The notes under the pieces: generated by a model
The model's database searches: none
Told to the model about the DNA's origin: nothing
What the model saw: the letters and a program-made list of their open reading frames with translations, nothing else
Made by a program: the position numbers and the translations under genes
Shown here: piece by piece, positions 1 through 10,800 of the stretch
How positions within the stretch are numbered: the stretch's first letter is position 1
How the letters are laid out: each line of letters opens with the position of its first letter
NCBI RefSeq assembly: GCF_003711515.1
Contig: NW_021167085.1
Location: 249,649 to 313,648, forward strand
DNA length: 64,000 nucleotides
Origin: Sodiomyces alkalinus F11
Taxonomy: Eukaryota > Ascomycota > Sordariomycetes > Glomerellales > Plectosphaerellaceae
Reading direction: 5' to 3'

Positions 1-422
1 TCGGGCGTGGCCTTGACGGCCTGCCGGGCGACGCCGATAGCTTCCTCGAGGTCTGCCGTCGCCCTAGTCCTCTCGTACCGACTCTGAAGCTTGTTTCCTA
101 GGTTATTTAAGCAGGTTGCGCGGTCGGGATGGTTATCGGGCGTGGCCTCGACGGCCTGCCGGGCGACGCCGATGGCTTCCTCGAGGTCTGCCGTCGCCCC
201 CGTTCTCTCGTACCGACTTTGAAGCATGCACCCTAAATTGTTCATCCGTGCCGCCCAATTATCGTCGTCTGCGACCAAAGTAACAGATAACTGCGCTATA
301 GAGACTGCGTGGTCAATGTGTTGCCGAATGCCCGTTCGGCTGTACTGTTGGTACGACTCTAAGGCAAGTTGTGATGATGCGGCCACGACCGCCTCCTCTC
401 CGACGCCAAAGTCTCGAACCAG
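1..422 (-). CDS. Partial tetratricopeptide-repeat protein, runs off the left edge
   Basis: On the minus strand an open frame runs from about 422 to the window edge and encodes repeating units of about 42 residues, each containing NNLG, a SRYERTGA-type stretch and ADLEEAI.VARQAV. This is the tetratricopeptide pattern of large fungal TPR proteins, often the C-terminal array of CHAT or NB-ARC proteins. Two near-identical units and one diverged unit (LESYQQYSRTG...) are visible. The DNA of the two good units is about 126 bp each and very similar. The frame is closed upstream by a TAA at 423-425 and has no ATG before the first repeats, so either an intron lies there or the gene is 5'-truncated. 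The catalytic or effector domain is outside the window. TPR identity is fairly sure; overall architecture is not. Confidence 0.6.
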   Translation of the reverse strand, partial: MVRDFGVGEEAVVAASSQLALESYQQYSRTGIRQHIDHAVSIAQLSVTLVADDDNWAARMNNLGCMLQSRYERTGATADLEEAIGVARQAVEATPDNHPDRATCLNNLGNKLQSRYERTRATADLEEAIGVARQAVKATP

Positions 423-742
423 TTACTGGATATCTATCAGAAAGCTCGGTCTCGTTGCTAAATATAAACATCGACTCAATTAGAAGGTTCTGAGCGACGG
501 ACGTTTAAGGCACCGTTCCTTACAGCCTGATCGCACACTGCCTTCCGATTGACCTCCTGTGGCGGTGGCTGTGACCAGACGTCTGACAACGAATAATAAT
601 GCGCCACGTTGTCGTGCGTCAGCCCATTTTACTGGAGCGGCAGGTTTACACTAATAGCGCGGGCGGCCTCCTAACGTCAAAAACATATACTTGCGCTTGT
701 TGGCACACCTGCCGCCTTGTTCTCCATCCATCGCCGCTGATT

Positions 743-1612
743 ATGTCGTTGAGCATTCTTCTCCCGCAGCTACTCTTGCCCCGCAGGAACGTCGAGTTGG
801 GGCGGTTCACCGCCAGCGTCGAGCAACCGCACCAGAATTATCACGACCCAGGATACGGCAAATCCCCTGAGGCCGTTGTGTCTGCCCGTCACTCCTTCGC
901 GGGATTCAGTGAACAGGGCACCACCTCTAGCTTCGCATCGGCGCTCACTTCTCTCATGTCTGCGGGTTTCTCGAGGCGTGCCAAGACGAGGCTTCGAGTC
1001 GACGCAGACGCCGTGAGAACGTACACGCTCGACAACTCCGAAGAGTGGTTCAACGAGGCGGCGAGCCTGGTGGCCACAAGGAGATGGATTGAGCGGACTG
1101 TTGACAAAGGCTACGACATCTACATGATAACGGCATTTCACACGGTCACGAACTCCCGCATTGCACAAGAACAAACCTGCGACAGTGGCACCGACGGCCA
1201 GATCAGCATTCCTATAAGCCTATCGCTCGCATCAGTGGGAGCCCTCGTACCCCTCAGCGATATCCTCGACCCTGCCATCGGCGGCACCAGCAGTGGCTTT
1301 ACCAATGTGCGGACGTGCTTTGAGGCGCCTGGGGAGCAAGTCTGCGCATTCCAGTACCGTAAGGTCCGGTATCGATGGCTTTCGAGTAACAACATCGACA
1401 AGTGGCGGCTCTCAAAGTCGCCTCGCTGGTCGTGCTTGGAGAGAGGGAGGGACGAGGAAGACGGAGAAGACGATATTATCGAGGTGGACACGGGGGAGCT
1501 CGAGCAGCTGGATGGGGAATGGGAGAGGAGAGAAGCAGGCGATGAGGTGTTGCTGGCGCGGGTGGATAATGAAAGCGCGATGCAAGGTGGAAGTGTCGCT
1601 GCTCCCGCCTGA
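743..1612 (+). CDS. Conserved fungal protein of unknown function (about 289 aa)
   Basis: Intronless reading frame. An upstream in-frame ATG exists at 599, but the residues before the ATG at 743 look like non-coding sequence. From 743 on the protein has the feel of a conserved family: an N-terminal LLPRRNVELGRF and NPHQNYHDP-like stretch, then TLDNSEEWF, RRWIE and DIYMITAFHTVTNSR. A later Gly/Ser/Pro-rich segment and CAFQYRKVRYRW follow, and the C-terminus is acidic. I recall this layout from ascomycete hypothetical proteins, often near STAND genes, but cannot name a characterised member. No signal peptide or membrane segment is evident. A role in the neighbouring NLR island is only inferred from position. 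Confidence 0.55.
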   Translation: MSLSILLPQLLLPRRNVELGRFTASVEQPHQNYHDPGYGKSPEAVVSARHSFAGFSEQGTTSSFASALTSLMSAGFSRRAKTRLRVDADAVRTYTLDNSEEWFNEAASLVATRRWIERTVDKGYDIYMITAFHTVTNSRIAQEQTCDSGTDGQISIPISLSLASVGALVPLSDILDPAIGGTSSGFTNVRTCFEAPGEQVCAFQYRKVRYRWLSSNNIDKWRLSKSPRWSCLERGRDEEDGEDDIIEVDTGELEQLDGEWERREAGDEVLLARVDNESAMQGGSVAAPA

Positions 1613-1771
1613 GGTACGGCGAGGCCGCCGCAATATGCCTCGACGCATCGACGACAATTGGGCTCCGGACGCTATGGACGTCCGCGACGCGTGCCGGGAC
1701 ACCATATCACATCACCCAGTAGCAAAAGCCTTACCGTTGCGAATAAACCTCGCGGCTGCGAGGTTATGTGA

Positions 1772-2667
1772 TTAGATTCCCTTCGTAAGGACGAAATACA
1801 GCCATGGATGGTAGCACATTTCATCATCCACAGGATCAACAATCCTGGGCAGATACCTGTCTCGCCATTCCTCCTGCAGGGCATCGCTGAAGCACTCCGG
1901 GTCCAGCCTCACTCGCCGAGCCTTGCAATACTCCCAGTACGCGGGATACCACCCCGCCTGGGCCCAATCAATGACTGCCTCCACCTTCGGGTTGGGCCCT
2001 GGGGATAGCAGGATGTTTGGCGGGACTAGGTCACTATGAGTGAACACAATGGCCGTCTCAGTACTGATGGCGATGCCGCATGCTGCTTGAAACCTTTGAA
2101 CAGCGTCGAAACCATGAAATGGCCCAACGAGTCCCGGGCAGGATGCTAGAAAGATGTCGTTCAGTGGTTGTTTGTCGGGACCGCCTGTTTTTCATGTCAG
2201 ATGTGCAGATATCGGAATCGGTTAGTCTGCTTACCAATATACGGCCGCTGCCCCTCTTGCTCCAAGGCCCTCCATGCCTTCGCCATCAACCTCAGGTCTT
2301 CACATATAGCCTGCCTTTCGAGTTCGCTCATGTTTCCCCATCTCTCCTGCAAAGTCTCACCCTCGACGAGCGATATGTAAATGAAACCCTGTCCCTCGTC
2401 CTCGGCCCAGGCAAAGACCTCAGGTACAGGGACTCGGCCTTGAAGTCGTTTGCGTACATTCATCTGCGTCTGCGCTTCTGCAATGGTCACGTCTGCTCCA
2501 TATTTGACGATCAAGCCTAGCGAAGGGATTTTGACTGGTGACGGCCGGTTGAAGTGTGTCGCGCGGATATGCCCCGAAGCTATGTTGATGGCTCTGATGG
2601 CAGCTGGCATCGGAAGATCGAACGTTGGACGCTTCTTGCAAAAGCTGGAGTCACCGAAGATGTTCAT
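1772..2667 (-). CDS. Aminoglycoside phosphotransferase (APH)-like kinase, two exons
   Basis: Joined exons 2667-2235 and 2184-1772 (minus strand) give 281 codons plus a stop. The 50-bp intron 2185-2234 starts GTAAGC, has a CTGAC branch-like site and ends in CAG. The frame carries APH/protein-kinase-fold marks: a VKYG segment as the probable ATP-binding lysine, ISLVEGETL in the hinge, HSDLVPPNILL as the catalytic HxDxxxxN loop, and VIDWAQAGWYP in the place of the DFG motif. In fungi this family is usually uncharacterised small-molecule kinases, and an antibiotic substrate should not be assumed. The start at 2667 is the first ATG, but the frame stays open upstream to about 2740, so an additional 5' exon is possible. 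No frame damage is seen, unlike nearby genes. Confidence 0.75.
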
Positions 2668-3240
2668 CTTGGAGAAGACGTTCAGTCGTTCCGAGTATGT
2701 CAGATGAGGCGTGGAGGATACGGGCGCGAAGCGCTGTGCCAGGACTTAAAACGCCGCTGCGGAGGCGGAGGCCCCACCAGCGAGAGGGTCGATTCCGGCA
2801 TAGAACAATGTAACTCGGGGGTGTGTCGGAGCCACCGTATAGTTCTCGTTTTGAATTTGCTATTCGGACGTACCTTTCAGCCAGGAAATGAGTTCATGGA
2901 TCCTGGTCAACAGTGCGCCCAGTGGGAAGATCCGGAACAGGCATCAGCTGGGATGGTCCATATCACAGCCCGTTGGCACAGCCTGGTGCTGCTCGAGCGG
3001 ATGCCCGACCGTGACCGGGTCGGCCAGCGTGCGTCCCCGTTGACGGCTGCACAGACTGTGCCTGACACGTCCCAGCTGGCGGGGAAAGCTCCATCTTGCA
3101 GAATCACAGGATCCTGCAGTGCCCTACGTTGCCGAGAGCCACCTGCTACTTGAATCCTTGGACCGGCGCCGTCTGCCTCCTGGCTGAGGTTGTAATGGGG
3201 CGCCTGAAAAATTACTGACCTGCTATCCGAAAGCCAGGCA
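2668..3240. other. Spacer between two minus-strand genes
   Basis: About 570 bp upstream of the APH-like gene and downstream of the arrestin-like gene. The APH reading frame continues open for roughly 70 bp into it, which may be an unannotated 5' exon. Nothing else recognised. Confidence 0.4.
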
Positions 3241-4722
3241 TCAGGGTACCGACGGGCCTGCCTCCGTGCTCCGTTCCGCTTCCTGGCTCTTCCTCGTGAC
3301 GTTCTCCTCTTGCGCCTGCGCAAAGGTCGGTGGGGCGTCTGTCTCAGCCGGGGGACGAATCCACGACTCAGACCTTGGCTGGAACGGCGGCGGCGGCGCT
3401 TCTTCCTCCTGCTGCACTGCACTACTCCCAGGATGTGCTGAATAGGCCGCTACTGGCGCTTGTCGCGCCTCTGATGCTGGCAGGATGACCACACTTTCGA
3501 AAGCGTTCATTTTCATCTCCTCCCCCGAGGCTGTTGCGACGATCTCAAACTTGAAATAATGGGTGTGCATCAGGTTATATGTCGTAAATCGAGGGTACAG
3601 CTTGCGCAGCGCCTGCCGTGGAGCTTGGCTGTTGAGGCGGAAGTCGGCTTTCGCGCCGACGTCGATGGGCGGGTACTCGCCCGTGCACGGGATGTACAGA
3701 ATGCTCGACGGCTGCCCAGGAGAAGGCGGCCAGATGTTCAAGGTGATTTCCGTGTCGTCGCTCGCCTCGCGCGGGCTGAAGGCTGCGGCGCACCGGACTG
3801 TGGTCTTGGTCATCAATGTCATGCGAAGCGACTGCAGGACGATCTTGATGGGGATGTCATGCATGTTGTCGCTAGAAAGCTTCTTGTCAGGCACAAAACG
3901 CAGCCGGAGGGGCACCGTGCTGGGATTGCCCAGCTGCATGATGCGCGGCATGTACAGCTCCAACTTGCCAGCGGCGCGCGGCACCTTGGACGAGCCGAAA
4001 AGCTGCTGGCACTTCTGCTGAAACGTCAGCTCGGCAGCCTCCATGTTCGGGAGGAGCCTGAAGGAAGATATGACGCGTAGTTCGCGATACCGGCGGTTGC
4101 CGAAGTCGGTGATGGGCGGGTCGTTGTTTGCGGAGGCGATGATGATAGGGAGTGTGGCAGTCTCGCTGCGCTGCTTGCCGTGTTGTATGAACAATATAGT
4201 CGCCTCGAGCCAGTACTCGACAAATCCTTCCCTGTCGGAGCTCCAGCCCGAGTGGTCCATATCGAAGGTGCCTGGGAGACGGTGTATAGCCACGGAGGCG
4301 GCGTCTAGGGGTAGGAAGCTTAGGTTGGCTGGCACGGAGTTGACGAGTTTCCTCTGACTGCAGTGTGTCGGAATGTCGATGACGAAGGACCATGTCTGAT
4401 TGTCTGAAGAGTCCGCCACGTGGAGGGGCCCATTGAAGATAGTCTGACGGTGCGCGTCCTCGTCGATAAGGGTGAAGCGGCCTCGGTAGTGGGTTGTAGT
4501 GGTGCCATGGCTTGCGGCGTTGTGACGCCGGACGGTGATTTTGGACTTGGCCCTGCCGCAGAGCGTGATCTGGACGCTGGCTTCGGTGCTCACCAGGGCT
4601 GCCCTGCGACATACACGGCCGATGATAGTGTTGCCGGGGGCGAAGAGGGGGACCGTCGGGTACGTGACCCCTTCGGTCACGATCTGCAGGGCCGGGTTGC
4701 CCTTGTAGGTGGTGCGACCCAT
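3241..4722 (-). CDS. Arrestin-like protein (493 aa)
   Basis: Single-exon frame with the layout of fungal arrestin-like (ART/alpha-arrestin) proteins. An N-terminal beta-sandwich of about residues 1-190 includes FAPGNTIIGRV, ALVSTEASVQITLCGRAKSKI and a WSFVIDIP strand with conserved aromatic and proline positions. A second arrestin-fold half covers about residues 200-420 (LRLRFVPDKKLSS, IPIKIVLQSLRMTLM). The last 70 residues are Pro/Glu/Gln-rich and look disordered. Family members act as adaptors that recruit HECT ubiquitin ligases to plasma-membrane cargo. I do not see a clear PPxY ligase-binding motif in the tail, so ligase recruitment is not shown. The ATG at 4722 gives a complete N-terminal strand. 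No interrupted codons. Confidence 0.75.
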   Translation of the reverse strand: MGRTTYKGNPALQIVTEGVTYPTVPLFAPGNTIIGRVCRRAALVSTEASVQITLCGRAKSKITVRRHNAASHGTTTTHYRGRFTLIDEDAHRQTIFNGPLHVADSSDNQTWSFVIDIPTHCSQRKLVNSVPANLSFLPLDAASVAIHRLPGTFDMDHSGWSSDREGFVEYWLEATILFIQHGKQRSETATLPIIIASANNDPPITDFGNRRYRELRVISSFRLLPNMEAAELTFQQKCQQLFGSSKVPRAAGKLELYMPRIMQLGNPSTVPLRLRFVPDKKLSSDNMHDIPIKIVLQSLRMTLMTKTTVRCAAAFSPREASDDTEITLNIWPPSPGQPSSILYIPCTGEYPPIDVGAKADFRLNSQAPRQALRKLYPRFTTYNLMHTHYFKFEIVATASGEEMKMNAFESVVILPASEARQAPVAAYSAHPGSSAVQQEEEAPPPPFQPRSESWIRPPAETDAPPTFAQAQEENVTRKSQEAERSTEAGPSVP

Positions 4723-7280
4723 TGCGGACTTGCGAGAGAAGAACTAACGGCGATAAGAATGGTAACGTGTTGGTTGGCGTACAAGATAAGGTTGATGCGC
4801 TCAATTGAGCTTCTCGCGAACTGCTCTTGAGGCACCTGCCAAGGCTCGCGGACCAGCCACCTCATCAGCACTTCCCCATATCCAGATTCCAGGGGGGTGG
4901 ATAGGGGAAAGGAACCCAGGGTAATCTCGGGGGTGGCGCAGCTTAGGCACTGATTGCTGAACAAGGACGGGCATCGTAAGAGGACCTCTCGCCTGCCCCT
5001 TCTTGACCTGCCCTGTCACAGCAGGCAGGGTATGCCTACACATACCTTCCTTTCTGTTCAAGGAGACACATTTAGTCCTTCTGCGGGTAGATAAAAAAGC
5101 ACCGAGACGCGACCAGACGTGGCTTTTGGCGCAGTGGTGCAGTAACGATACTGTAAGGGTGCTTATCTTGCCGCGCTTACGTGCCTTGCCGCCAAGCCAA
5201 CCCTGTGGCTGCCCATCCGTTTGGCGTTCGTAATCTGACCCTCCAAGAAAAGAGGACAGCGTCACGACTTCCCCCACAGCAACCCCGGCTTCAAGACTGC
5301 ATCGCAAAGTCCACGATATACCCATCCGCCGGCGACACCGGCTCAGTATGCACGACATCGGCGACCCATTAGGCGATGTTCCTCGTCACCATCATTTCCA
5401 TCAACGTGACCTGGTGGCTTCTCGAGATACCGCTCATCTAGAAACACGGGTTCAAGAGATGTCTTGACTCTGTTACGTGGCAATGCTTCCGAATTTACCT
5501 GCCCTGCTGCGCCGTCATTTACGCCCTTATTACCGCAAGATCGTCGCAGGAGATGCCGTACATCTACTTTCGATGACGACCATATCTTCATCGAGGCTGC
5601 CAACATCGAAGTCACCTCACTGCCGGTCGAAACCGAGCCCGAAGCTGCCCGTCCAGAGGCTCCGACCCGTGCCCTGAGTATGTTTCAGCTCATCAAATCT
5701 CTCGGCGTGGACGGTGCGACTATCTTAGCAACCGCCCTGATCGTCAACACCGCCGTCAACGCGCCCGTAGGCACCTCGGTTTCGGGTGTCAACTAGTTGA
5801 CCTGGGCATATCCAACCCTTCCCGTCGCGTTGTTGGGACTCTAGCTGCTTCTCTGCGGCACTTGACTACGTCGGAGCCGAAGTTGGACGTTTTTGCTTAG
5901 GATGCTTCTCGTCGTCGGAGTCGGCGCAGCCATCATCGCGCCAGTCGCAGTCCTGTCACCTGCTGGACAACAGAATCGGATGTGGATTAGCGCTATCGTA
6001 GGGTATTCCCTCATGGGTCTGCCGATTCTTGCGTTCCCGCACGGCGTCGTCGTGGTCGTCGGCATTGGCGTGGGCTTCGTTTTTCGCGTTGGAGGCATCG
6101 GCCTTGACGCGCTCTCTCCTTCGGCGCATTTTCTTTTCTGCCACGGCACCCACCATTTAGGGCTGTATATCTCAGTATAGGAGGCATTGGCGCGATTCTC
6201 GCCATTGTTGGGTGGTTCAAGTTCTTTTGGAAAACGGATACGGCAAAACCCCTCAGAAACAAGGTCTTGATTATCTTGAGGGGGCACGCCCCTGTAGCGA
6301 AGAGACATGTTCCGACTCCCCGGGCCGGAAGAGCACGATGGTAGCAAGCCGGTGCGGGGAGTGGTGACATCCTAGGGCTCGTTTCCATAGAAGTGGCATC
6401 CGTAATTTGCGGGCGATCTTCGTGAGGTGTACATAATGGCCAAGGACAACGATTCCTCTATTCCATCCACCGCGTAGAAGCCGAATCCAACCGAGGCATC
6501 CTGCCAGCTCATGGTACTGACCCGTTATTCGAGGATTAACAAGAGTTATGGCAAAAAGTGTTCCTCAGCTTCAGAAACCCTCCGAGACTAGCGACCTCAG
6601 GTCTGATATAGTTCTCACGCATAGCCAGCCGCTCTTGACGGCTGGTCCGTCCGCGACTGCATCGATTTGGCTTTTGCGGCCCCAGGTGGCCGTTCAGCTT
6701 CATCGCTGACGCGCTTGTAAAGGCAATCAAGAGCACCTCGGTCACTGAGGGCGGTCTTGGACGGGAGGACAGCTCAAGTGGCCCAGAGCGCAATAGATGT
6801 GTCGGGGAGTCTTTGGTGCCGGGCCGGTCCGAGCAGGATGCCTAGCGTCTATAGTCACCGGATCTAGCTTTTAGCGAGACTACACCTTAGCCGTCGGCAT
6901 CGCACGGCTCCGCACCGGCGGTGCTTCATTTTTTCTTTTCTTTTTCACGGCCAACTTGGATGCTTCGGTGTGGTCCTAGCATAGTCGCAACGAGTGACGG
7001 AGGGTTGGGGCTCGACCCCGGAGGAGAGCCTGCAAACGGCCAATACGTCCAAGGCAGCAAGCAGGCGTGCAAAGTACCAAGTCCTAACTCGGGGAGGCAG
7101 TGAAGACATGGGGAGCGGGCAGGGTTGCCGGCACCACCACCCAATCACCGCAGGCAGAGTTCTGAGGTCCGTGTGCGCGGGGTTCGAGATGTTTTGCTTG
7201 ACGATTCGACAGCGCAGGCCAATGGCCACCACAAATTTCCTCACCGCCTCATTGCATCGGATCATTAACGCATCACGAAG
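4723..7280. other. 2.5-kb spacer with no convincing gene
   Basis: Between the arrestin-like gene and the methyltransferase pseudogene. Two short plus-strand frames stand out. One ends at 5796 and has an acidic start and a hydrophobic tail (LIKSLGVDGATILATALIV). The other, 5893-6180, encodes a run of hydrophobic segments (LLVVGVGAAIIAPVAVL and later VVVVVGIGVGFVF). Neither matches a family I know and neither has a clear start context. They could be relics of a membrane protein gene. T/C-rich patches occur near 6930. Confidence 0.35.
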
Positions 7281-8267
7281 ATGGCCGAAACCACGCCGCT
7301 ACAGCAGGACCCAGTTAAGGTCGAGGCCGATGATGAGACCGGATCGTCCCTGGGCGACGATGCTTCTACCACAAGCACCTCTCTTAACTCCAGCGCGCTG
7401 GAGTACGAGTATCGCCATAGTCGTCGGTACCATGGATATCGCTCCGGGACCTACAGCTTCCCCAACAACGCCCAAGAGCAGGACCGGCTCGACATAGTCC
7501 ACCATGGCTTCTTCCGCCTCTTCAACGACAAACTGCTGCTGGCTCCTATCGATCTGGCCGGAAAGCGAGTCCTCGATATCGGAACGGGTACGGGTCTATA
7601 GGCCATCCAGCTGGGAGATCAGTTCCCCGAGGCCGAGTTAATCACGGGCAACGACCTCAGCCCTATCCAGCCTTCTTGGACCCCGCCCAACGTCAAATTC
7701 ATCGTGGACGACGTGGAGCAGGACTGGGTAGAGCCGCATTCCTACGACTACATCCACTACAGGTACATAGCCGGCTCGATTATAAACTGGCCTCGCCTCT
7801 TCAAGCAGATATACGACAACCTCTCGCCCGGGGGTTGGGTGGAGTTCCAGGAGTCCGACAACATACTAGTCTCCGAGGACGGCACCCTGAAGCCCGACAA
7901 CGCTGTCGTCAAGATGATGAATGGCCTCATGGACGCGTGCGATAAGATCGGGCGCAATATAAGCCCCGCCCCCTCCTTCAAGAAGTGGGCCGAGGACGCC
8001 GGCTTCGACAACGTCACGCAGCAGACCTTCAAGCTCCCCGTTGGCACCTGGGCGAAGGACCAGAGGCTCAAAGAGTGCGGGCTCTACGCGCGCCAGAACT
8101 TCCTTGAGGGCGTCCAGGGGTTCACGGCGCAGCTGTTCAAGGACGTCCTGGGATAGAGCCTGGAGGAGGTGGAGCTCCTCAACGCGGGCGTGAGGGCTGC
8201 CGTGAGGGATAACAAGGTGCATGCCCTATTCAATGTAGTCGTCGTCACGGCCCAGAAGCCGGAGTAG
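7281..8267 (+). pseudogene. LaeA-type SAM-dependent methyltransferase, broken by two TAG codons
   Basis: A single frame of 328 codons (7281-8267) encodes a fungal class I methyltransferase of the LaeA/TAM type. It has RYHGYRSGTYSFPNN and EQDRLDIVHH near the N-terminus, the SAM-binding motif VLDIGTGTG, then NDLSPIQPSW, PPNVKF.VDDVEQDW, HYRYIAGSI and NLSPGGWVEFQE. The frame is intact except for TAG at 7599-7601, where the family has W (GTGLW-AIQL), and TAG at 8154-8156, again at a W position (LG-W-SLEEVE). Both are TGG-to-TAG changes, as CpA-to-TpA on the bottom strand would give. No splice sites remove them. In a working copy the family methylates unknown substrates and LaeA itself controls secondary metabolism; here function is probably lost unless the stops are read through. 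Confidence 0.8.
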
Positions 8268-8624
8268 CGGGCGTGAGCACTTTCTGCGGCAAGACGAGCC
8301 TGTACCGCGTGGACGGCGATCCTCGAGCCAAGTAAGCCGAAGCACGAATCGGGATAACCGGACAGTGGTCAAGGGTCCAGGGGAAATTTCTGCTTTCCAC
8401 CCTCGCAGCGTCTGGCGAATAAGATATGGAGGGCGCCAGCGCTCACGACTGGTTGGTTGCGAAGCCGTCATGTGTTTTAGAATGCTGTTTGGCAATGCAT
8501 CGAGAAGCGCCGAAACACCCAGGAGGTGATAGGGTCGAGTAGGATCGTACTTGGTTAGTCAGCTGGCGCATTCTCCGGACTTGCTCCGCTTCATTCGTCC
8601 CGACATATTTCCCACACCTCAATC
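8268..8624. other. Short spacer
   Basis: About 360 bp between the methyltransferase pseudogene and the next small frame. No gene or repeat recognised. Confidence 0.4.
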
Positions 8625-9152
8625 GTGACGGCTAGTTCTCCGCCCTATGCACTCACACGCGTCAAAATGCATCAAGCTCAACCCCTAAGAGTGTTTGTGA
8701 CCGTAAAAGCAACGAGCGATTATTATCGCAAAGCCTGGTCGGCCCCGCATGACGTCGTCGAGGCCGCACTGAGCGCCTTGTCTTCTGCTAGTGCAGACGT
8801 TCATCCCGAGCAGGCCCCATCAGCACAGCTGGTTGCGATCCTTAATTTCGACTCGAAAGCACGATTGGTCTTCGACATGTTTTATGCCAGCTACGACTCA
8901 AAGACGGCATATCTTCCAGGCCATGACGACGACTTGCGAGTCTGGGTTGTCACGGTGGGCAAGGGAACCGAAACAGACATGATCAAAGTGTCCTTGGCAA
9001 CAAAGGGGACCGGGATCATGATTAATCGAGAAGTTCGAAGAATCCATGGCTCGAACACCCTGGAAGCGCGACCTCCTTTCAGAGAGGATTATACCAACGA
9101 CAAGGCCCCGGTCAGCATCAACCCGCGATGTCCGGGGGGCATCACAGATTAG
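8625..9152 (+). CDS. Hypothetical protein (175 aa)
   Basis: Open frame from an ATG at 8625, with a second in-frame ATG 42 bp downstream (MHQAQPLRVFVTVKATSDYY) that may be the true start. The composition is protein-like, with alternating hydrophobic strands (LVAILNFDSKARLVFDMFYASY, RVWVVTVG). No family is recognised. No signal peptide or membrane span. It sits between two broken genes, so it could be a small orphan gene or a remnant of a longer one. Confidence 0.35.
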   Translation: MTASSPPYALTRVKMHQAQPLRVFVTVKATSDYYRKAWSAPHDVVEAALSALSSASADVHPEQAPSAQLVAILNFDSKARLVFDMFYASYDSKTAYLPGHDDDLRVWVVTVGKGTETDMIKVSLATKGTGIMINREVRRIHGSNTLEARPPFREDYTNDKAPVSINPRCPGGITD

Positions 9153-9819
9153 AGCCTGGGAAGCACAAGTACTGTGGAAGGAAGATTGCGATTGGTATTG
9201 AATCTCAGTTTTGGGGTCAACGCGTTCTACTACGTGGAGTCGGGCGTTGGGTACAGGCAGTCTGTACATTTCTCTTATCGGGTTTCAAGCGTAGATTCTG
9301 CATCGGAGGTGGCATAACCTCCCACAGCATACTGCGTGATATCCCAGCGATATCCGACCCTTATACAACGCCCAGGGCAATCGTATCGGATATGGAGACA
9401 CATAGCGATGTATAGAATAGAGGAGGGGTGTTAGTCACATCATTTTCACTCCCTCCCGCTCCACATACACGCCGGAGTGATCTCTGAAGGTCCAAGACGT
9501 ATATATTAGGTGGCGTATGCTTCTTAGGGGACAAGATGATCCGCCGGGTGAAAGGTGTAGTAGGTCTGGAAACCTGCGTGGTCAGAAGCCTAAAGAGATG
9601 GGACGTGGTTGACGATCGTGCTGTTTATTGCCTGGACAGATCGGAGGCTTCGAAGACGGGCTACGATGGATGGTTGTTGCCTGATCGGCCATTCTTGGCA
9701 TCACTAACGGCCGATTCCAGCCTGATTGCTGTTCACAGAGGTACTAATGTTGATGCAGTAGAACGTTGAGGGGAGCTTGTAGCTTTGTGATGATTTTATG
9801 TTGCCATGGATTTTGGCCA
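9153..9819. other. Spacer before the HeLo-NACHT relic
   Basis: About 670 bp with only short frames. Nothing recognised. Confidence 0.4.
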
Positions 9820-10600
9820 GTCGATGCCAGTGCTTCCGTGACAGTCGGAGCACCTTGGCGGCGCCCGACGGGAATGCCGTGGACGTCCGCTGCAAAAACG
9901 CCGGCCGGTCGAGGATCCAACCGCAAGTGCCGGAGAGGCGGCGTTGCAAGGAGTCTTCGCATCGCTCGTCGGGGGTTGCCGGAGCCACGTGTGCAATTCT
10001 CGTTGTGCGTTTGCTATAATCAGGCAGGGACAAATGGCAGCACTCCTACATGCCTTCCGGCCGAGCAAGGTCACCGAGGCGTCCATGATCACCCAAGTGA
10101 CATCCTCGAATTCCATGCTCATACCTATCCCGGCCCGAGCGCATCGACAGGCCTGTCAGCGGGCCTTAACGCCAATGTACCTGGCACAACGACCAGCGGT
10201 ACCAGCTTGTGCAACTCGTCCACCAGGCCATTCAACAGATAGACCTGTATCGTGCGTTTCGATTTCCCCCACGAGGCCCACACCAATTTCCGCCGTGTCG
10301 ACAGCCCAGCGAACGCAGCGACTTGGGCGAGCCTGCGCGCGTGTCGTCCACTGTGCCACGAGGTGTCCAAGTCTTGAGCGCGCCCGCCAGATCGCAGATA
10401 TCCTTGGCGAGGTGAAAGATTCCGGCGACCAGACTGCAGAACTCCTTACCGTCGAGGGTCTGATGGTGGCCCGCGGATAGTGTCCCGCCGCAGAGGGCAA
10501 CGGCGCGGTCCCATTTCTCGAGCGATCTTTGCAGCGCTGAGTAGGATGTCAAGGGCTGCAGAGTCGGGTCTCCAGGGTCTGCTGGCAACTGCCGCTCGGA
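9820..10600 (-). pseudogene. Truncated, frameshifted HeLo-NACHT (STAND/NLR) relic
   Basis: Read on the minus strand from about 10600 to 9820, fragments in different frames line up in order with the HeLo-NACHT gene at 15162-19720. First comes LQRSLEKWDRAVALCGG and LSAGHHQTLDG, matching RVRLERWGRDVGLDNG and LSADHDRRLDD there. Next is RKLVWASWGKSKRTIQVYLL, matching RKLTWALGGKGDRTVQV, followed by LVDELHKLVPL. Last comes the linker into NACHT, GTCGWILDRPAF, matching GTCDWIFTRPAF. Homology stops just before the Walker A position, so the NTPase and sensor domains are gone, and the first part of HeLo is missing too. At least two frame changes are needed to read through. A working gene would encode a cell-death-inducing NLR; this copy cannot. 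Confidence 0.65.
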
Positions 10601-10800
10601 CCGGGGACCACCCGCCAGCCACCCCAGCCCAACCCCTCGGTTCAACTTGACATCGCATCAGCCACGCGTCCGCAGCCTGATGCGCTGTGGCCATTTTATT
10701 CACCTACATCATGGAGCTCCTTCCCGATACGCCGTCGTCGGGACGCAGACCCCCGGCCTGAGATTCTCCTGCCGCGTCGTCGTCGCAATCAGCAAACATC

